DNA of 64,000 nucleotides from Oligosphaera ethanolica. GTDB taxonomy: Bacteria > Verrucomicrobiota > Lentisphaeria > Oligosphaerales > Oligosphaeraceae. Below, one piece after another: positions 44,659-53,080 of the stretch (position 1 is its first letter; the number at the start of each line of letters is the position of its first letter). The notes under the pieces are model-generated. The model searched no databases, had not been told where the DNA came from, and saw only the letters and a list, made by a program, of their open reading frames with translations. The DNA is taken from contig NZ_JAUSVL010000001.1 of the NCBI RefSeq assembly GCF_030814695.1, forward strand, positions 4,872,227 through 4,936,226. Reading direction: 5' to 3'. A program made the translations under genes and the position numbers.

Positions 44659-45318
44659 TCAGTCCAGTTCGAGGTGGTGTTTTTTCGCGGCGGGCGCGGC
44701 GAGGCGGCGACGGAAGGCGACGATGTCGTTGAACCGCATGAAGGCGTAGCCGGCGAGGGCCGCCGCCGTGATCGCGGCCAGGCAATGCCATTGGCCGGAG
44801 AGAATATACTGCAACGCCGACAAGCCCCAAAATACCGCCAGAATGGTTCGCGCGGGCAGCATGGCGAAGAAGATGGACCATGAGCATTGGCGTTGGAGGT
44901 GCCAGAGAGCGCCAAAGGCGCCGGCGATGGGCCCGTATGCCGTGGTGATGGTGCTTGGCGCGAGGACGGCGGCGGCGGCGCTGCCGACGCCTGCCACGAC
45001 CAGCCAAAAGAGCGCGAAGCCGCGGCGGGTCAGGTCCTGTTCAATCATTCTGAAGAACACGGCAACTGCCAGGAGACGAAAAAGCACGCGGGTGATGGAC
45101 GTGCTGGGCAGCAGCGCCGCCGTCCACAGGGTGTAGAGGTGGACCGGGAGTCTGTCCGGCCGCAGGGCCAGCTTGGCGGCAGTCCATTCGCCGGCGAAAG
45201 ACTGGAAGATGAAGCCCGAGAGCAACAGCCCGATGAGGAGGCGGGTGCAGATGCCGATGCTGATGCGGCTCATGCGCGGCTGGCAGGTGCCGCAAGTACT
45301 GTGCTCAGTTTGTGTCAT
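44659..45318 (-). CDS. Rhomboid-like multi-pass membrane protein, probably inactive
   Basis: 219 aa. Starts HSTCGTCQPRMSR (CxxC) and has about five or six hydrophobic helices. RLPVHLYTLWTAALLPSTSI and TTAYGPIAGAFGALWHLQ recall the rhomboid loop and the GxSG helix, but the catalytic Ser position is Ile/Ala, so proteolysis is unlikely. Its start overlaps the end of the radical SAM gene by 14 bp, and the ATPase begins 2 bp after its stop, showing translational coupling. It may anchor the complex to the inner membrane. Confidence 0.7.
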   Translation of the reverse strand: MTQTEHSTCGTCQPRMSRISIGICTRLLIGLLLSGFIFQSFAGEWTAAKLALRPDRLPVHLYTLWTAALLPSTSITRVLFRLLAVAVFFRMIEQDLTRRGFALFWLVVAGVGSAAAAVLAPSTITTAYGPIAGAFGALWHLQRQCSWSIFFAMLPARTILAVFWGLSALQYILSGQWHCLAAITAAALAGYAFMRFNDIVAFRRRLAAPAAKKHHLELD

Positions 45319-46309
45319 GGAGTGTCTTCAGGAGGTTGCGCAGGGGCGCGGAGAGGTCTTGCACCATCACCGAGCCGTCTTTGCGGATGACAATTTCGCT
45401 GACGAAGGCGTGCGCGGCGCTTTCGTCGTCGCGCAGACAGAAATCCGCGTAGAGACGCTTGAGGCCGGCCTGGGCGACGAGCTGGTCCAGGCGGTGCCAC
45501 TCGTCGTCGCGGAGACAGCGGGTGCGACCGGCGGCATCGGGGATGAGCTGGTGGAAACTGACGGGGACTCGGGGCAGCTCTCGCCGCAAGAAGTCAATGA
45601 CGGGCTTGCAGCAGCAGTCGCCGTGGCCACCCAGGGGCAGGTGTCTGACCAGGAGCCGCGCGGGGTCCACGCGGCGCAGGTTGGCCGTGACCGTCGGCCA
45701 GTAGTGGTCGAGGTCGCAGAGCTCGCGGGCGCAGCGGTCATTGCCGAATTTGAGGTCAGCCACATAAAAATCGACGACGCGATCCAACAGCGCCAGCGCC
45801 GCTGGCGTGAAGCAGAAATTGCTGTTCCAGACCACGGGCACTGCGCTGCGCAGGCCGGCGATGACGGCGAGGGCGCTGGACAGGGAGCAGGTCGGCTCGC
45901 CGCCAAGGATTTGCAGCGAGGTGATTTTTCCGGCGCGAAAGGCGTCATCAATGGCTGCAGCCAGCACTGTGGGGTCGGCGGGGGCACCGCCCGTGAAGTC
46001 GTCGCGGATGGCGTCGGCATTGGAGCAGTAGGCGCAGCGGAGATCGCAGTGGGCGAAATACAGCATAGACGCGGGATTGAGAAAGGCCTCTTCGCCGTAG
46101 GTGACGAAGGCCTTGGTCACGCGCGCCGAGCTGGTTGCGCCGCAATAGCCGCGTTCGCCCTCATGGCGGCGGGCACCGCAGTGCCGGCAGCAGCAGTTGC
46201 AGGGATTTTCCAGCTCACGGGCTGTCGCCAGCAACGCCGGCCAGTCGTCCGCGCCGGGGCGGTCGGCGCGCCGGCGAAGAACGGGCTGCGTGGGGGGGCG
46301 GGGTGACAT
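45305..46309 (-). CDS. Radical SAM protein, PflX-like
   Basis: 334 aa from ATG 46309. The radical SAM cluster motif is CDLRCAYC (CX3CX2C). Upstream is the cysteine-rich pattern CCCRHCGARRHEGERGYCG, the NxCxxxCR...GERGxCG preface of PflX/PflA-like activating-enzyme homologues. ILGGEPTC is the SAM-binding GGEP motif. Usually annotated as pyruvate-formate-lyase-activating-like, but no glycyl-radical enzyme gene is present here. First gene of the eight-gene cluster; product likely modifies a protein or small molecule in that system. Confidence 0.9.
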   Translation of the reverse strand: MSPRPPTQPVLRRRADRPGADDWPALLATARELENPCNCCCRHCGARRHEGERGYCGATSSARVTKAFVTYGEEAFLNPASMLYFAHCDLRCAYCSNADAIRDDFTGGAPADPTVLAAAIDDAFRAGKITSLQILGGEPTCSLSSALAVIAGLRSAVPVVWNSNFCFTPAALALLDRVVDFYVADLKFGNDRCARELCDLDHYWPTVTANLRRVDPARLLVRHLPLGGHGDCCCKPVIDFLRRELPRVPVSFHQLIPDAAGRTRCLRDDEWHRLDQLVAQAGLKRLYADFCLRDDESAAHAFVSEIVIRKDGSVMVQDLSAPLRNLLKTLHDTN

Positions 46310-46367
46310 GGGGCGATCCCATCTGGTGGGGTTAAAAAAACTAATATCCGCATTTATTGGCGGGGCG

Positions 46368-47333
46368 TTATTCGAAGTCGCGGAGGTCGGCGAAGTCGAT
46401 GGACTGGTCGATATACTGGCAGGTCTTGATGACGTCGTCGAGCTGCGTCATGGTACGGCAGCGGAAGATGGGGAACACCTGGAGTTTTTTGGCCTGGAGG
46501 AGATAGAGCAGGGCCAGCTGGGTGATGCCGATGCCGGTTTGTTGCGACAGGGCAAGCAGGCGTTTGGCGCGTTCGTGGTTGCGCGGCGTGTCATAGCGTT
46601 TGCAGGCGCCATCGACGGCGCGGCCTGCGGCGATTTTTTGGAAGAAGCCGCCGGCCTGGCAGGAGTACGACATCACGGCGGTGTTGGCTTCGGCCAGGAC
46701 CTTGGCCATGTCGAGTGACCAGTCGCGCATGGTGTGGTCGCTGGGCGGGTTCATTTGGCCGCTACCGACATTGATCTGCTCCTGGTCCATGCGGATGCCG
46801 TGAATCTGACCGCTCTTTTCGAGATCAATGGCTTCGTCCAGGCGCGGCGCGGTCCAGTTGGAGACGCCGTATTCGCGGAGTTTGCCTTGCTGGCGGGCTT
46901 TGTCAAGGGTGCCGAGGATATCGGCGACGGGGTTTTCGATGCCGTCGCGGTGCAGGAGGTAGAGATCGACGTGGTCGGTGCGCAGGGTCATGAGGCTGGC
47001 TTCGAGGTCGGCCATGATCTCGCGGGGATTGACGCGGGTTTGATCCATGTTGTCCAGCGCGGGATGGACGCCTTTGGTGCACAACACGATCTGATCGCGA
47101 TTCTTGCGCGAGGCCATGTAGTCGCCGAGGATACGTTCGCTGCGGCTGCGCTCGCCGGGAAACCAGTCGCTGTACACGCGGGCGGTGTCGACAAAATTGC
47201 CGCCCTGGGCGAGAAAATGGTCGATGAGTGCGAAAGACTCCTGCTCGCTGCCGTCAATACCGAGGCCACTGAGGCCAAAACAAAGAACGGAGGCGCTGAT
47301 ATCGGTGCGGTTGATCATGCGTTTGGGGATCAT
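46368..47333 (-). CDS. Aldo/keto reductase family oxidoreductase
   Basis: 321 aa from ATG 47333, with AAAGGAA upstream. The catalytic tetrad is visible: Asp and Tyr in VDTARVYSDW, Lys in LCTKGVHP, His in DLYLLHRD. Barrel strands LREYGVSNW and GIGITQLALLYLL follow the family pattern. NAD(P)H-dependent reduction of a carbonyl, often a sugar derivative. It ends 58 bp before the radical SAM gene begins, so it may head the same transcript, though its role there is unclear. Confidence 0.92.
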   Translation of the reverse strand: MIPKRMINRTDISASVLCFGLSGLGIDGSEQESFALIDHFLAQGGNFVDTARVYSDWFPGERSRSERILGDYMASRKNRDQIVLCTKGVHPALDNMDQTRVNPREIMADLEASLMTLRTDHVDLYLLHRDGIENPVADILGTLDKARQQGKLREYGVSNWTAPRLDEAIDLEKSGQIHGIRMDQEQINVGSGQMNPPSDHTMRDWSLDMAKVLAEANTAVMSYSCQAGGFFQKIAAGRAVDGACKRYDTPRNHERAKRLLALSQQTGIGITQLALLYLLQAKKLQVFPIFRCRTMTQLDDVIKTCQYIDQSIDFADLRDFE

Positions 47334-47481
47334 GAATAATTCCTTTTGCGAAGGCCTTGACAATGAGCGGGAAAAGACGGATACTTAGTATACGACCTTG
47401 GCAATGGAAATGCTAAACCCCATTTTGTGCAGGGGGGGAAATTGTTTGGGGTGTACGGTGTGATAAAAAGGAGCGGCGACA

Positions 47482-48177
47482 ATGGGAAAGAAATGCTTCA
47501 CCTTAATTGAACTGTTGGTTGTGATTGCGATCATCGCCATTTTGGCAGCCATGTTGCTGCCGGCGTTAAGCAAGGCGCGCGAGAAAGCGCGGACGATTTC
47601 CTGCGTGAGCAACCTCAAGCAACTCGGGCTGGCCAACGGCATGTACACGACTGACTTCGCGGACTACTTGCCGCCGGTGTACAACGGTCCTACGCACAAT
47701 GAACGCGTGTGGTGGGTGGGCTTGCTGCACGAGTACTTTGGCGACTACAAGACGATGATCTGCCCGTCCACCAAGGCCAATAAATCGAGCCTGTATCCCC
47801 TGGGCAACGCAAACAGTTCGCTATTGTCGCAGCACTTGTGTTATGCGGCCTTGCTGACGCATGTGTGGGTCAGCGATGGCAGTAAAGCATCGCGGACGCT
47901 GGGGCAATTCAAGGCGCCATCGGAAACCTTCGTGTACGTCGAGGCATCGAGAATCTACAGCCATTGGTGCCCGAATTGCCGCAATGACAACAACCCTTGT
48001 ACTTGTCCCTGCAAAGTTGTGGGTGCTGATGGTGCTCGTAATCCCGAGACGACATTGCATGGCGATACCATGAATGCCGTGCACTGCGATGGCCACGTCG
48101 GTGGCTTCAAGGCATCGCAAATCCGCAGTTCCAGCACCAGCGAAAAGTGGTTCGGCCACGGCAGCAGCGCATTCTAA
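47482..48177 (+). CDS. Type II prepilin-like protein with H-X9-DG motif
   Basis: 231 aa from ATG 47482, preceded by AAAGGAG. The N-terminus [18 protein letters not shown] is the prepilin peptidase cleavage/methylation site and pilin helix, followed by [16 protein letters not shown]. Near the C-terminus [15 protein letters not shown] gives the H-X9-DG processing-associated motif common in Lentisphaerota, Planctomycetota and Verrucomicrobiota paralogue families. A Cys-rich loop ([16 protein letters not shown]) precedes it. Exported pseudopilin of unknown structure-forming partner; pilT is 7 kb away. Confidence 0.93.
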   Translation: MGKKCFTLIELLVVIAIIAILAAMLLPALSKAREKARTISCVSNLKQLGLANGMYTTDFADYLPPVYNGPTHNERVWWVGLLHEYFGDYKTMICPSTKANKSSLYPLGNANSSLLSQHLCYAALLTHVWVSDGSKASRTLGQFKAPSETFVYVEASRIYSHWCPNCRNDNNPCTCPCKVVGADGARNPETTLHGDTMNAVHCDGHVGGFKASQIRSSSTSEKWFGHGSSAF

Positions 48178-48349
48178 TTCCGTTTGGACCGGGGGCGCCA
48201 GGACCGCCAGGACCGCCAGGACCAGCGCCGTTGTTCGCCAGGCAGGGACACCCGCTGGTGCAGCCGCCGCCGCCACAGGGCAGATTCGCACGCAGCAAAG
48301 ACGGCGCACAGACAAGAAGAAGCAGGAAAAGGCACAACGTGTTTTTCAT
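48107..48349 (-). CDS. Small exported Gly/Cys-rich protein with collagen-like repeats
   Basis: 80 aa. The signal peptide is [21 protein letters not shown]. The mature part [16 protein letters not shown] is cysteine/glycine-rich, followed by five G-P-G/A collagen-like triplets. After about residue 58 the frame runs antisense into the pilin gene end (its stop is 48177), so the original C-terminus may be lost. It lies directly after the broken HEAT-like gene and was probably the third gene of the DUF1573 operon. Function unknown. Confidence 0.55.
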   Translation of the reverse strand: MKNTLCLFLLLLVCAPSLLRANLPCGGGGCTSGCPCLANNGAGPGGPGGPGAPGPNGIRMRCCRGRTTFRWCWNCGFAMP

Positions 48350-48547
48350 AGTTTCTCCTGCAGTCGGCTGATGGCGGCCCGGGCAGGTATCCGGAGACGC
48401 GTCTCGCAGACCCGAGGCAACGCCGAAGGGTATGCGGAGGTGCGCGGCAAGGACAACGTGTTTTTCATGGTTTCTCCTGCAGTCGGCGGATGGCGGCCTG
48501 GGCGGGGATTCGGAGACGCATGCCGCAGACCCGAGGCAAGGCCGAAG
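48335..48547. repeat. Direct duplication of a 95-bp gene-junction segment
   Basis: Units 48335-48429 and 48453-48547 are ~88% alike. On the minus strand each encodes the end of the HEAT-like protein (RLRIP-AxAAIxRLQEK) followed at once by the ATG-AAA-AAC-ACG start of the small secreted protein. The duplication therefore created a second, junk copy of the gene junction. Confidence 0.8.
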
Positions 48548-48977
48548 AGGATAGTCTGATAGCCGCGAAGCGGCGGCCCGAGGAGCGCAGCGACGAAGGG
48601 TATGGATGATGTCGCCAGCGGCGTCAGCCAGGCCAGATCGCTTCGGTCACCGAGAAAGCCCACGGCGGCAATTGCGGACTTGCGAAGCAAGGACAGTCTG
48701 ATAGCCGCGAAGCGGCGGCCCGAGGAGCGCAGCGACGAAGGGTATGCGGAGGCGCGCAAAACCGGATTGGTCTTCACCGCGGCCAGACGGCGGGCTTCCG
48801 GCAGCGCGCCGACGGCGCCCAAGGTGGCGCAGACCTGCAGCAGAGCGACTTTGGCGGTCTCCGAACAGACCGGATCAAGCAGAGCTTCCAGGCAGGCGGC
48901 GGCGACTTCATCGCGGGTGAATTCCGGGTACTTGCCGGCCAGAAAGCCCAGCTGGGTGGCGGCGGCGCCGGCGAAAC
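48465..48977 (-). pseudogene. 3' part of a HEAT-like gene split by the IS66 element
   Basis: Continues the frame of 51596-52084: after the shared GGCGAAAC the minus strand reads GAAATQLGFLAGKYPEF, then a helical ALLQVCATLGAVGALPEARRLAAVK. Two 55-bp repeats then break the sequence; KSAIAAVGFLGDRSDLAWL is a further native helix. The likely natural end is ...AAIRRLQEKP with a TGA at 48465 overlapping the next ATG. Pseudogene by insertion of IS66 plus short repeats. Confidence 0.8.
48550..48746. repeat. Two copies of a 55-bp hairpin-bearing repeat inside a gene
   Basis: 48550-48604 and 48692-48746 are identical except one base. Each has hairpin AGCCGCGAAGCGGC and then CCCGAGGAGCGCAGCGACGA. The complement of a related copy lies in the tip of repeat A copy 2 (17830-17878). 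Both copies interrupt the minus-strand HEAT-like coding sequence; the first encountered by the gene is read through in frame. Confidence 0.85.
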
Positions 48978-49064
48978 GTAAGCGCTCGCCCAGCCCATTA
49001 AGCAGGAAATTCTGATGCGTTTAGGTTAATTGGCAGTCCTGAAACCAAGCAAGGAGACTGCCCA

Positions 49065-49403
49065 ATGACCGACCGTGAAACTGCCTGGCGTGACGCCTTG
49101 TCCGCCCATTCGTCGTCCGGAATGCCTTTGAGTCGCTATTGTCGCGACAAGGGGCTCAACTATCATCAGGCGGTGTACTGGCGTCGCCGCCTGGCCACGA
49201 TTGACGGCGCCGCCGGCTTGTCCGTCCCGGATGCGCCTGCCCCGACTTTTTCGCTCGTGGAGCTATCCGAGCCGCCGCGGCAGGTCGCGGACAGCGGCGT
49301 GGCCATTGAGTGCGGACGTTGTCGGATCAGTCTGAAAGCCGGCTTCGATCCGTCGGTGCTGTCCCGGGCGCTGGCCGTCCTGTCGGGTCTGGAGGCGGAC
49401 TGA
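49065..49403 (+). CDS. tnpA: IS66 accessory protein TnpA
   Basis: 112 aa. RDALSAHSSSGMPLSRYCRDKGLNYHQAVYWRRRL is the helix-turn-helix typical of IS66 OrfA. AAGGAG precedes the start. Stop and the next ATG overlap as TGATG, coupling translation to tnpB. Confidence 0.92.
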   Translation: MTDRETAWRDALSAHSSSGMPLSRYCRDKGLNYHQAVYWRRRLATIDGAAGLSVPDAPAPTFSLVELSEPPRQVADSGVAIECGRCRISLKAGFDPSVLSRALAVLSGLEAD

Positions 49404-49744
49404 TGTTGTCCCTGCCGCCATCCGCACGCATCTATATTTGCCACCAGGCCGTGGACATGCGCAAGTCGTTTGACGGCCTGGCGGCGGCCTCCAGCCAGCT
49501 GCTCGCCCAGAGTCCGGATTCCGGGCACTTCTTCGTTTTTCTCAACGCCCGGCGCACGCTGATCAAAATCCTCAACTGGGACGGCGACGGCTACACCATC
49601 TGGAGCAAGCGCCTTGAGCAGGGGCAATTCAACCTGCCCAAAGCCGTCGGCGACCGTCTGCTGCTTGATTTGCGCGATCTTCACGCCATGCTTGATGGCG
49701 TGAAGCCGGGCGCGTACTACAAAAGATTCTCAAAAAAAATGTGA
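49403..49744 (+). CDS. tnpB: IS66 accessory protein TnpB
   Basis: 113 aa. SARIYICHQAVDMRKSFDGLAA and RTLIKILNWDGDGYTIWSKRLEQG are the diagnostic IS66 Orf2 (TnpB) segments. Required with TnpC for transposition in characterised IS66 elements. ATG overlaps the tnpA stop. Confidence 0.95.
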   Translation: MLSLPPSARIYICHQAVDMRKSFDGLAAASSQLLAQSPDSGHFFVFLNARRTLIKILNWDGDGYTIWSKRLEQGQFNLPKAVGDRLLLDLRDLHAMLDGVKPGAYYKRFSKKM

Positions 49745-49806
49745 TTTTCGCCATCTTTTTTTGCGTGCCTGCTTGCATGTATTTGTTTTTGATGTAAGTT
49801 ATTGGC

Positions 49807-51471
49807 ATGCAAAATGATACGTTTCATTTTAGCAACTTTTCTGGCGGCGGCGCCGCGCGACTTGCCGCCGAGAACGACCGCCTGCGTGAACAGCTTCTGC
49901 AGGCCACTGCCGAGAACGTCCAGCTGGGTGAAACGCTGCAGAAAATCCAGCAGATCGCCACTGCCGAGACGGGCGAGTTGCGCGATGCGCTGAAAAAATC
50001 CCTCCAGCGCCTGGCTGAACTGGAACTGCAGTTGGCCTGGCTGAACAAGCGGCTCTTCGGCAGGAGTTCCGAGCGCGTGGTCGACGAGAAGACCCCGCTG
50101 CTGCCGGGCCTGGTATTGTCGGAAACGGCCCCCAAGCCGGAACCGGCCACGATCAAAGTCCAGGGCCATGATCGCTCGCAAAAGGCCGCCGACAAGGATG
50201 CCAAGAGCGTTCCTTTTTCCGATAAACTCGAGAGCGAGGAACTCGTTCTTGATATCCCCGAAGCCGATAAACTCGGGAAGGAGTTCATTGGCTTTGACAT
50301 CTCGAAAATGCTCAAGTACCGTCCTCCCTTCTACGTCCTGGTCATCAAGCGCGCCAAGTATGTGGTGCCGGGCCAGCCTGAGCTGGGCGTCGTGATGGCG
50401 CCGCCGCTGCCGAACGTCCTGTCCGAAGACTCCGACCGCAGCCACTTCGACATCAGCGTGCCCGTTCACGTCCTCCACGAGAAATTCGTCAACCACATGC
50501 CCTTCTACCGCCAGAGTGAAGACCTCAAACGCGAGGGCATCATTCTGAGCCGCGGCACCATGTGCGACTGGGCGGACAAGATCGCCTTTCTGGTGCAACC
50601 CATCATAGATCGCATGTCCGACCTGCTGCTGAAAAGCGACGTCATTCACGCCGATGAAACCTCCGCGCGAATGTTGGCGAAAGGAAAATGTCAGAAGTGT
50701 TACCTCTGGGTGCGCAAGACCGGCGTCGGCCCGCCGATCACCCTCTTTCATTTTTCGCCCGGGCGAGGTCAGGGCGAAGCGCAAAAAATCCTCGGAAATT
50801 ACGCCGGTATATTCATCAGTGATGCCTATACGGGCTACGACAAGCTGCCCGGAACCCGCGCCGCCTGCTGGGCGCACGTGCGCCGCAAGTTCTACGAGGT
50901 GCCCGAACTGGACAACGAGCAGCGTCTGACGGCCCTGAAGCTGATCCGGATCATGTATGACAACGAGGCGCGGGCCGCTGACGAGGTCAAGGACGCCGAG
51001 GCCGCGCGGGCCGGCGGCGAGATCGCCATCGTCGTCCCGGCCCTGGTCGAGACGCGCCGGAAGCAGCGGGCCAATTCGGCGGAGCTGGTCGAGCAGTTCT
51101 TCGCGCTGTGCGACGACATCGTCCGCCGGCGTCTGCCACCGACCTCCATGCTCGTCCGGGCCGCCGTCTACGCGCTCAAGCAACGCCAGGAGCTCTCCGT
51201 GTTCCTGAATGACCCACGCGTGAACATCGACAACAATCCGGCCGAGAACGCGATCCGCCCCTGGGCACTGGGACGAAAAAATTGGCTCTTTGTTGGCAAC
51301 GAACGCGGCGGCGAAAAATCCGCCATCATCGCCAGCCTCGTGGCCACCTGCAAAGACAACAAGGTCGACTTCAAGGCTTGGCTCGAAGACGTCCTCACTC
51401 GCCTCGGCACTACCCGGCATGACGACATTGACTCCTTGCTGCCACACAACTGGACTCCCGCACGCAACTGA
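49807..51471 (+). CDS. tnpC: IS66 transposase TnpC
   Basis: 554 aa, normal length. The N-terminal coiled coil (LAAENDRLREQLLQATAENVQLGETL) with LAWLNKRLFGRSSER is the IS66 leader. The DDE domain has VIHADETSARM, FISDAYTGYDKL and the C-terminal NIDNNPAENAIRPWALGRKNWLFVGNERGG with the catalytic Glu, then the terminal helix-turn region. Appears intact and potentially active. Confidence 0.95.
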   Translation: MQNDTFHFSNFSGGGAARLAAENDRLREQLLQATAENVQLGETLQKIQQIATAETGELRDALKKSLQRLAELELQLAWLNKRLFGRSSERVVDEKTPLLPGLVLSETAPKPEPATIKVQGHDRSQKAADKDAKSVPFSDKLESEELVLDIPEADKLGKEFIGFDISKMLKYRPPFYVLVIKRAKYVVPGQPELGVVMAPPLPNVLSEDSDRSHFDISVPVHVLHEKFVNHMPFYRQSEDLKREGIILSRGTMCDWADKIAFLVQPIIDRMSDLLLKSDVIHADETSARMLAKGKCQKCYLWVRKTGVGPPITLFHFSPGRGQGEAQKILGNYAGIFISDAYTGYDKLPGTRAACWAHVRRKFYEVPELDNEQRLTALKLIRIMYDNEARAADEVKDAEAARAGGEIAIVVPALVETRRKQRANSAELVEQFFALCDDIVRRRLPPTSMLVRAAVYALKQRQELSVFLNDPRVNIDNNPAENAIRPWALGRKNWLFVGNERGGEKSAIIASLVATCKDNKVDFKAWLEDVLTRLGTTRHDDIDSLLPHNWTPARN

Positions 51472-51595
51472 CACCACCCGCACACTATCGCGCCACCGCC
51501 CCGATCCGCTTCACGCGGAACGGGGCTTTTCGCGTTCAGGTGCTAATGTAATCACGCGAAACACATGCGGGGATATGGGCTGGGCGAACGCTTAC

Positions 51596-52084
51596 GGCGA
51601 AACGGTTCGCCCGCTCGGTCCGGAGCACTTCCCACAGCGCCGCAGCCATGGCTTCCCGCCCCGCGTTGCGCGGCGCGTCCGCATACCACTTGCCGAAGAA
51701 CTGCACGCAATAGTCGCGCCACGTCTCGTCGTGGCTTTGCTCGCGATACATGGCGACCAGGCGCGCGGCCAGCTCTTCCGGCCGCCGGCGTTGCCGCATC
51801 AGGGCGAACACCAGCTCGTTCTTGAGGCCGTTGAACTCCAGATCGGGCAGTGGCTGGCTCGCCAGTTTCCGATTCAAAAACTCATAGCAGGCGCTCACCT
51901 GTTCTGCCGTCAGGTTCGCCGGCAGTTCATGTATGGCCCGCACGCGGGGAACATAGCGCGTCTCCGCCGCCTGGCCGAACACCAGCTGGAGACTTTTCGG
52001 CAGGACGGCTGACGATGGCGCCTGACCCCGGACGGGGAGGGAAAAGAGACTGACGGCGACAAGGACAAAGACAAGAACTTTCAT
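51596..52084 (-). pseudogene. 5' part of the HEAT-like gene split by IS66
   Basis: Starts at ATG 52084, overlapping the DUF1573 stop by 4 bp. Signal peptide MKVLVFVLVAVSLFSLPVRGQ, then helical repeats (LTAEQVSACYEFLNRKLASQ, GLKNELVFALMRQRRRPEELAARLVAMYREQ) suggesting a HEAT/ARM-like periplasmic protein. The frame reaches ERANRFA, where the GGCGAAAC target duplication begins; the reading continues at 48977. The extra residues before the next stop are IS sequence. Confidence 0.85.
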
Positions 52085-52770
52085 GGCCCGGCTCCGGCTT
52101 GGGGGTGCACTCTGCCGTGAAGGATGATTTCAACCGGCCGCCAGCCCGCCGGCGAAAGCATCGGCAGCTTGACGCGGTGGTGGAACAAAGTTTCCTCACG
52201 CTCGGGAGTGAAGGTCACGGCCAGGGTCCAGCGGGTGTCGGACTGCCGTTCCAGCCTGGCTGCGACGCCGGTCCCGACCGTCTCGGGTTCGCCGAACTCC
52301 GCCGGCGCCACGGTGGTCAGCAAAAACTCCTGATGGCAGGACTGACCGGCGGGCAGCGTCCCGACAGCGAGAATGCGTTGCGGACTGACCGCGACCAGCG
52401 GCACCGCCTCGCCCGTAAGCCGGACAGCGCGGACTTCCCCGCCGGTCTCCAAAAACACCATGTGCGTGAACGGCCCGGAAACGCCCTCGGCCGGAAGCCG
52501 CACCGTCAGAGAGGCCTGGCCGCGCGCCGGAATCTCCCGGTTTGACAGGTCGGCCGTCAGGCAGCCGCAACTCGTGCGCAGCGCGTCGACCACCACGGCC
52601 GCCTCGGAGGAATTGCGCAGCGTGAAGACCCGCTCCTGCGCCTGGTTGGCAGGAAAACGCCCCAGAGAAGCCGCCGAGGGCAGCAGTTCAAGAGCCCGGA
52701 GCGAAAACGCCGGGAAGAGCAGGAGGGCGAAGCAGAAAAGGATGGGCAAGTGGCGTTTTATCCGTTTCAT
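52081..52770 (-). CDS. DUF1573-domain exported protein
   Basis: 229 aa. Signal peptide to about ALLLFPAFSLRA. The DUF1573 pattern is LGRFPANQAQERVFTLRNSSEAAVVVDALRTSCGCLTADLS, with the characteristic TSCGC, and a second Ig-like repeat follows. Such ASH-like beta-sandwich proteins are periplasmic and common in the PVC and Bacteroidota groups. First gene of a three-gene run with the HEAT-like and small Gly/Cys-rich genes. Function unknown. Confidence 0.9.
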   Translation of the reverse strand: MKRIKRHLPILFCFALLLFPAFSLRALELLPSAASLGRFPANQAQERVFTLRNSSEAAVVVDALRTSCGCLTADLSNREIPARGQASLTVRLPAEGVSGPFTHMVFLETGGEVRAVRLTGEAVPLVAVSPQRILAVGTLPAGQSCHQEFLLTTVAPAEFGEPETVGTGVAARLERQSDTRWTLAVTFTPEREETLFHHRVKLPMLSPAGWRPVEIILHGRVHPQAGAGP

Positions 52771-53080
52771 AGTATCGCAGGTGGCACAGGAGAGCGTTTA
52801 AAATAAGGCGTCAGGTAGTTTGAAAATATTCTCGGAAATCATTTCTCTATTATTTTTTTGCATCCCCGAAAATTCACCGGTATGGGACATTTCAAGATAT
52901 TGGAAATTGGATGTGTTCCCACCTCGTTTCCCTAACGAATATGGCCATCAGACCCAGCTTGCCAGCCATATTGTTCTAAAACTGATTCAAACATGAGCAT
53001 ATAGCCCTAGTCTTGCCTCCAACCTCCGAGAATACTATGCGTACAAGCGGTCAAGAATCCACTGATTAGAATCCGCAGCG
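52771..53080. other. AT-rich intergenic interval
   Basis: About 310 bp without a credible gene. GC content falls sharply here, marking the left edge of the AT-rich island that runs to about 54480. Confidence 0.6.

Larger units (their letters stand above)
48978..51595 (+). mobile_element. IS66-family insertion sequence, complete (2618 bp)
   Basis: Terminal inverted repeats GTAAGCGCTCGCCCAGCCC (left) and the complement of GGGCTGGGCGAACGCTTAC (right) differ at one base. The 8-bp target duplication GGCGAAAC is at 48970-48977 and 51596-51603. Contains tnpA, tnpB and tnpC in the standard order. A truncated relative of its right end is at 55108-55308. Confidence 0.96.

Noticed and set aside
47356-47390. 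TTGACA followed by GATACT as a pilin promoter
   Set aside because: The -10 match is poor and the start codon is over 90 bp away; not strong enough to list.
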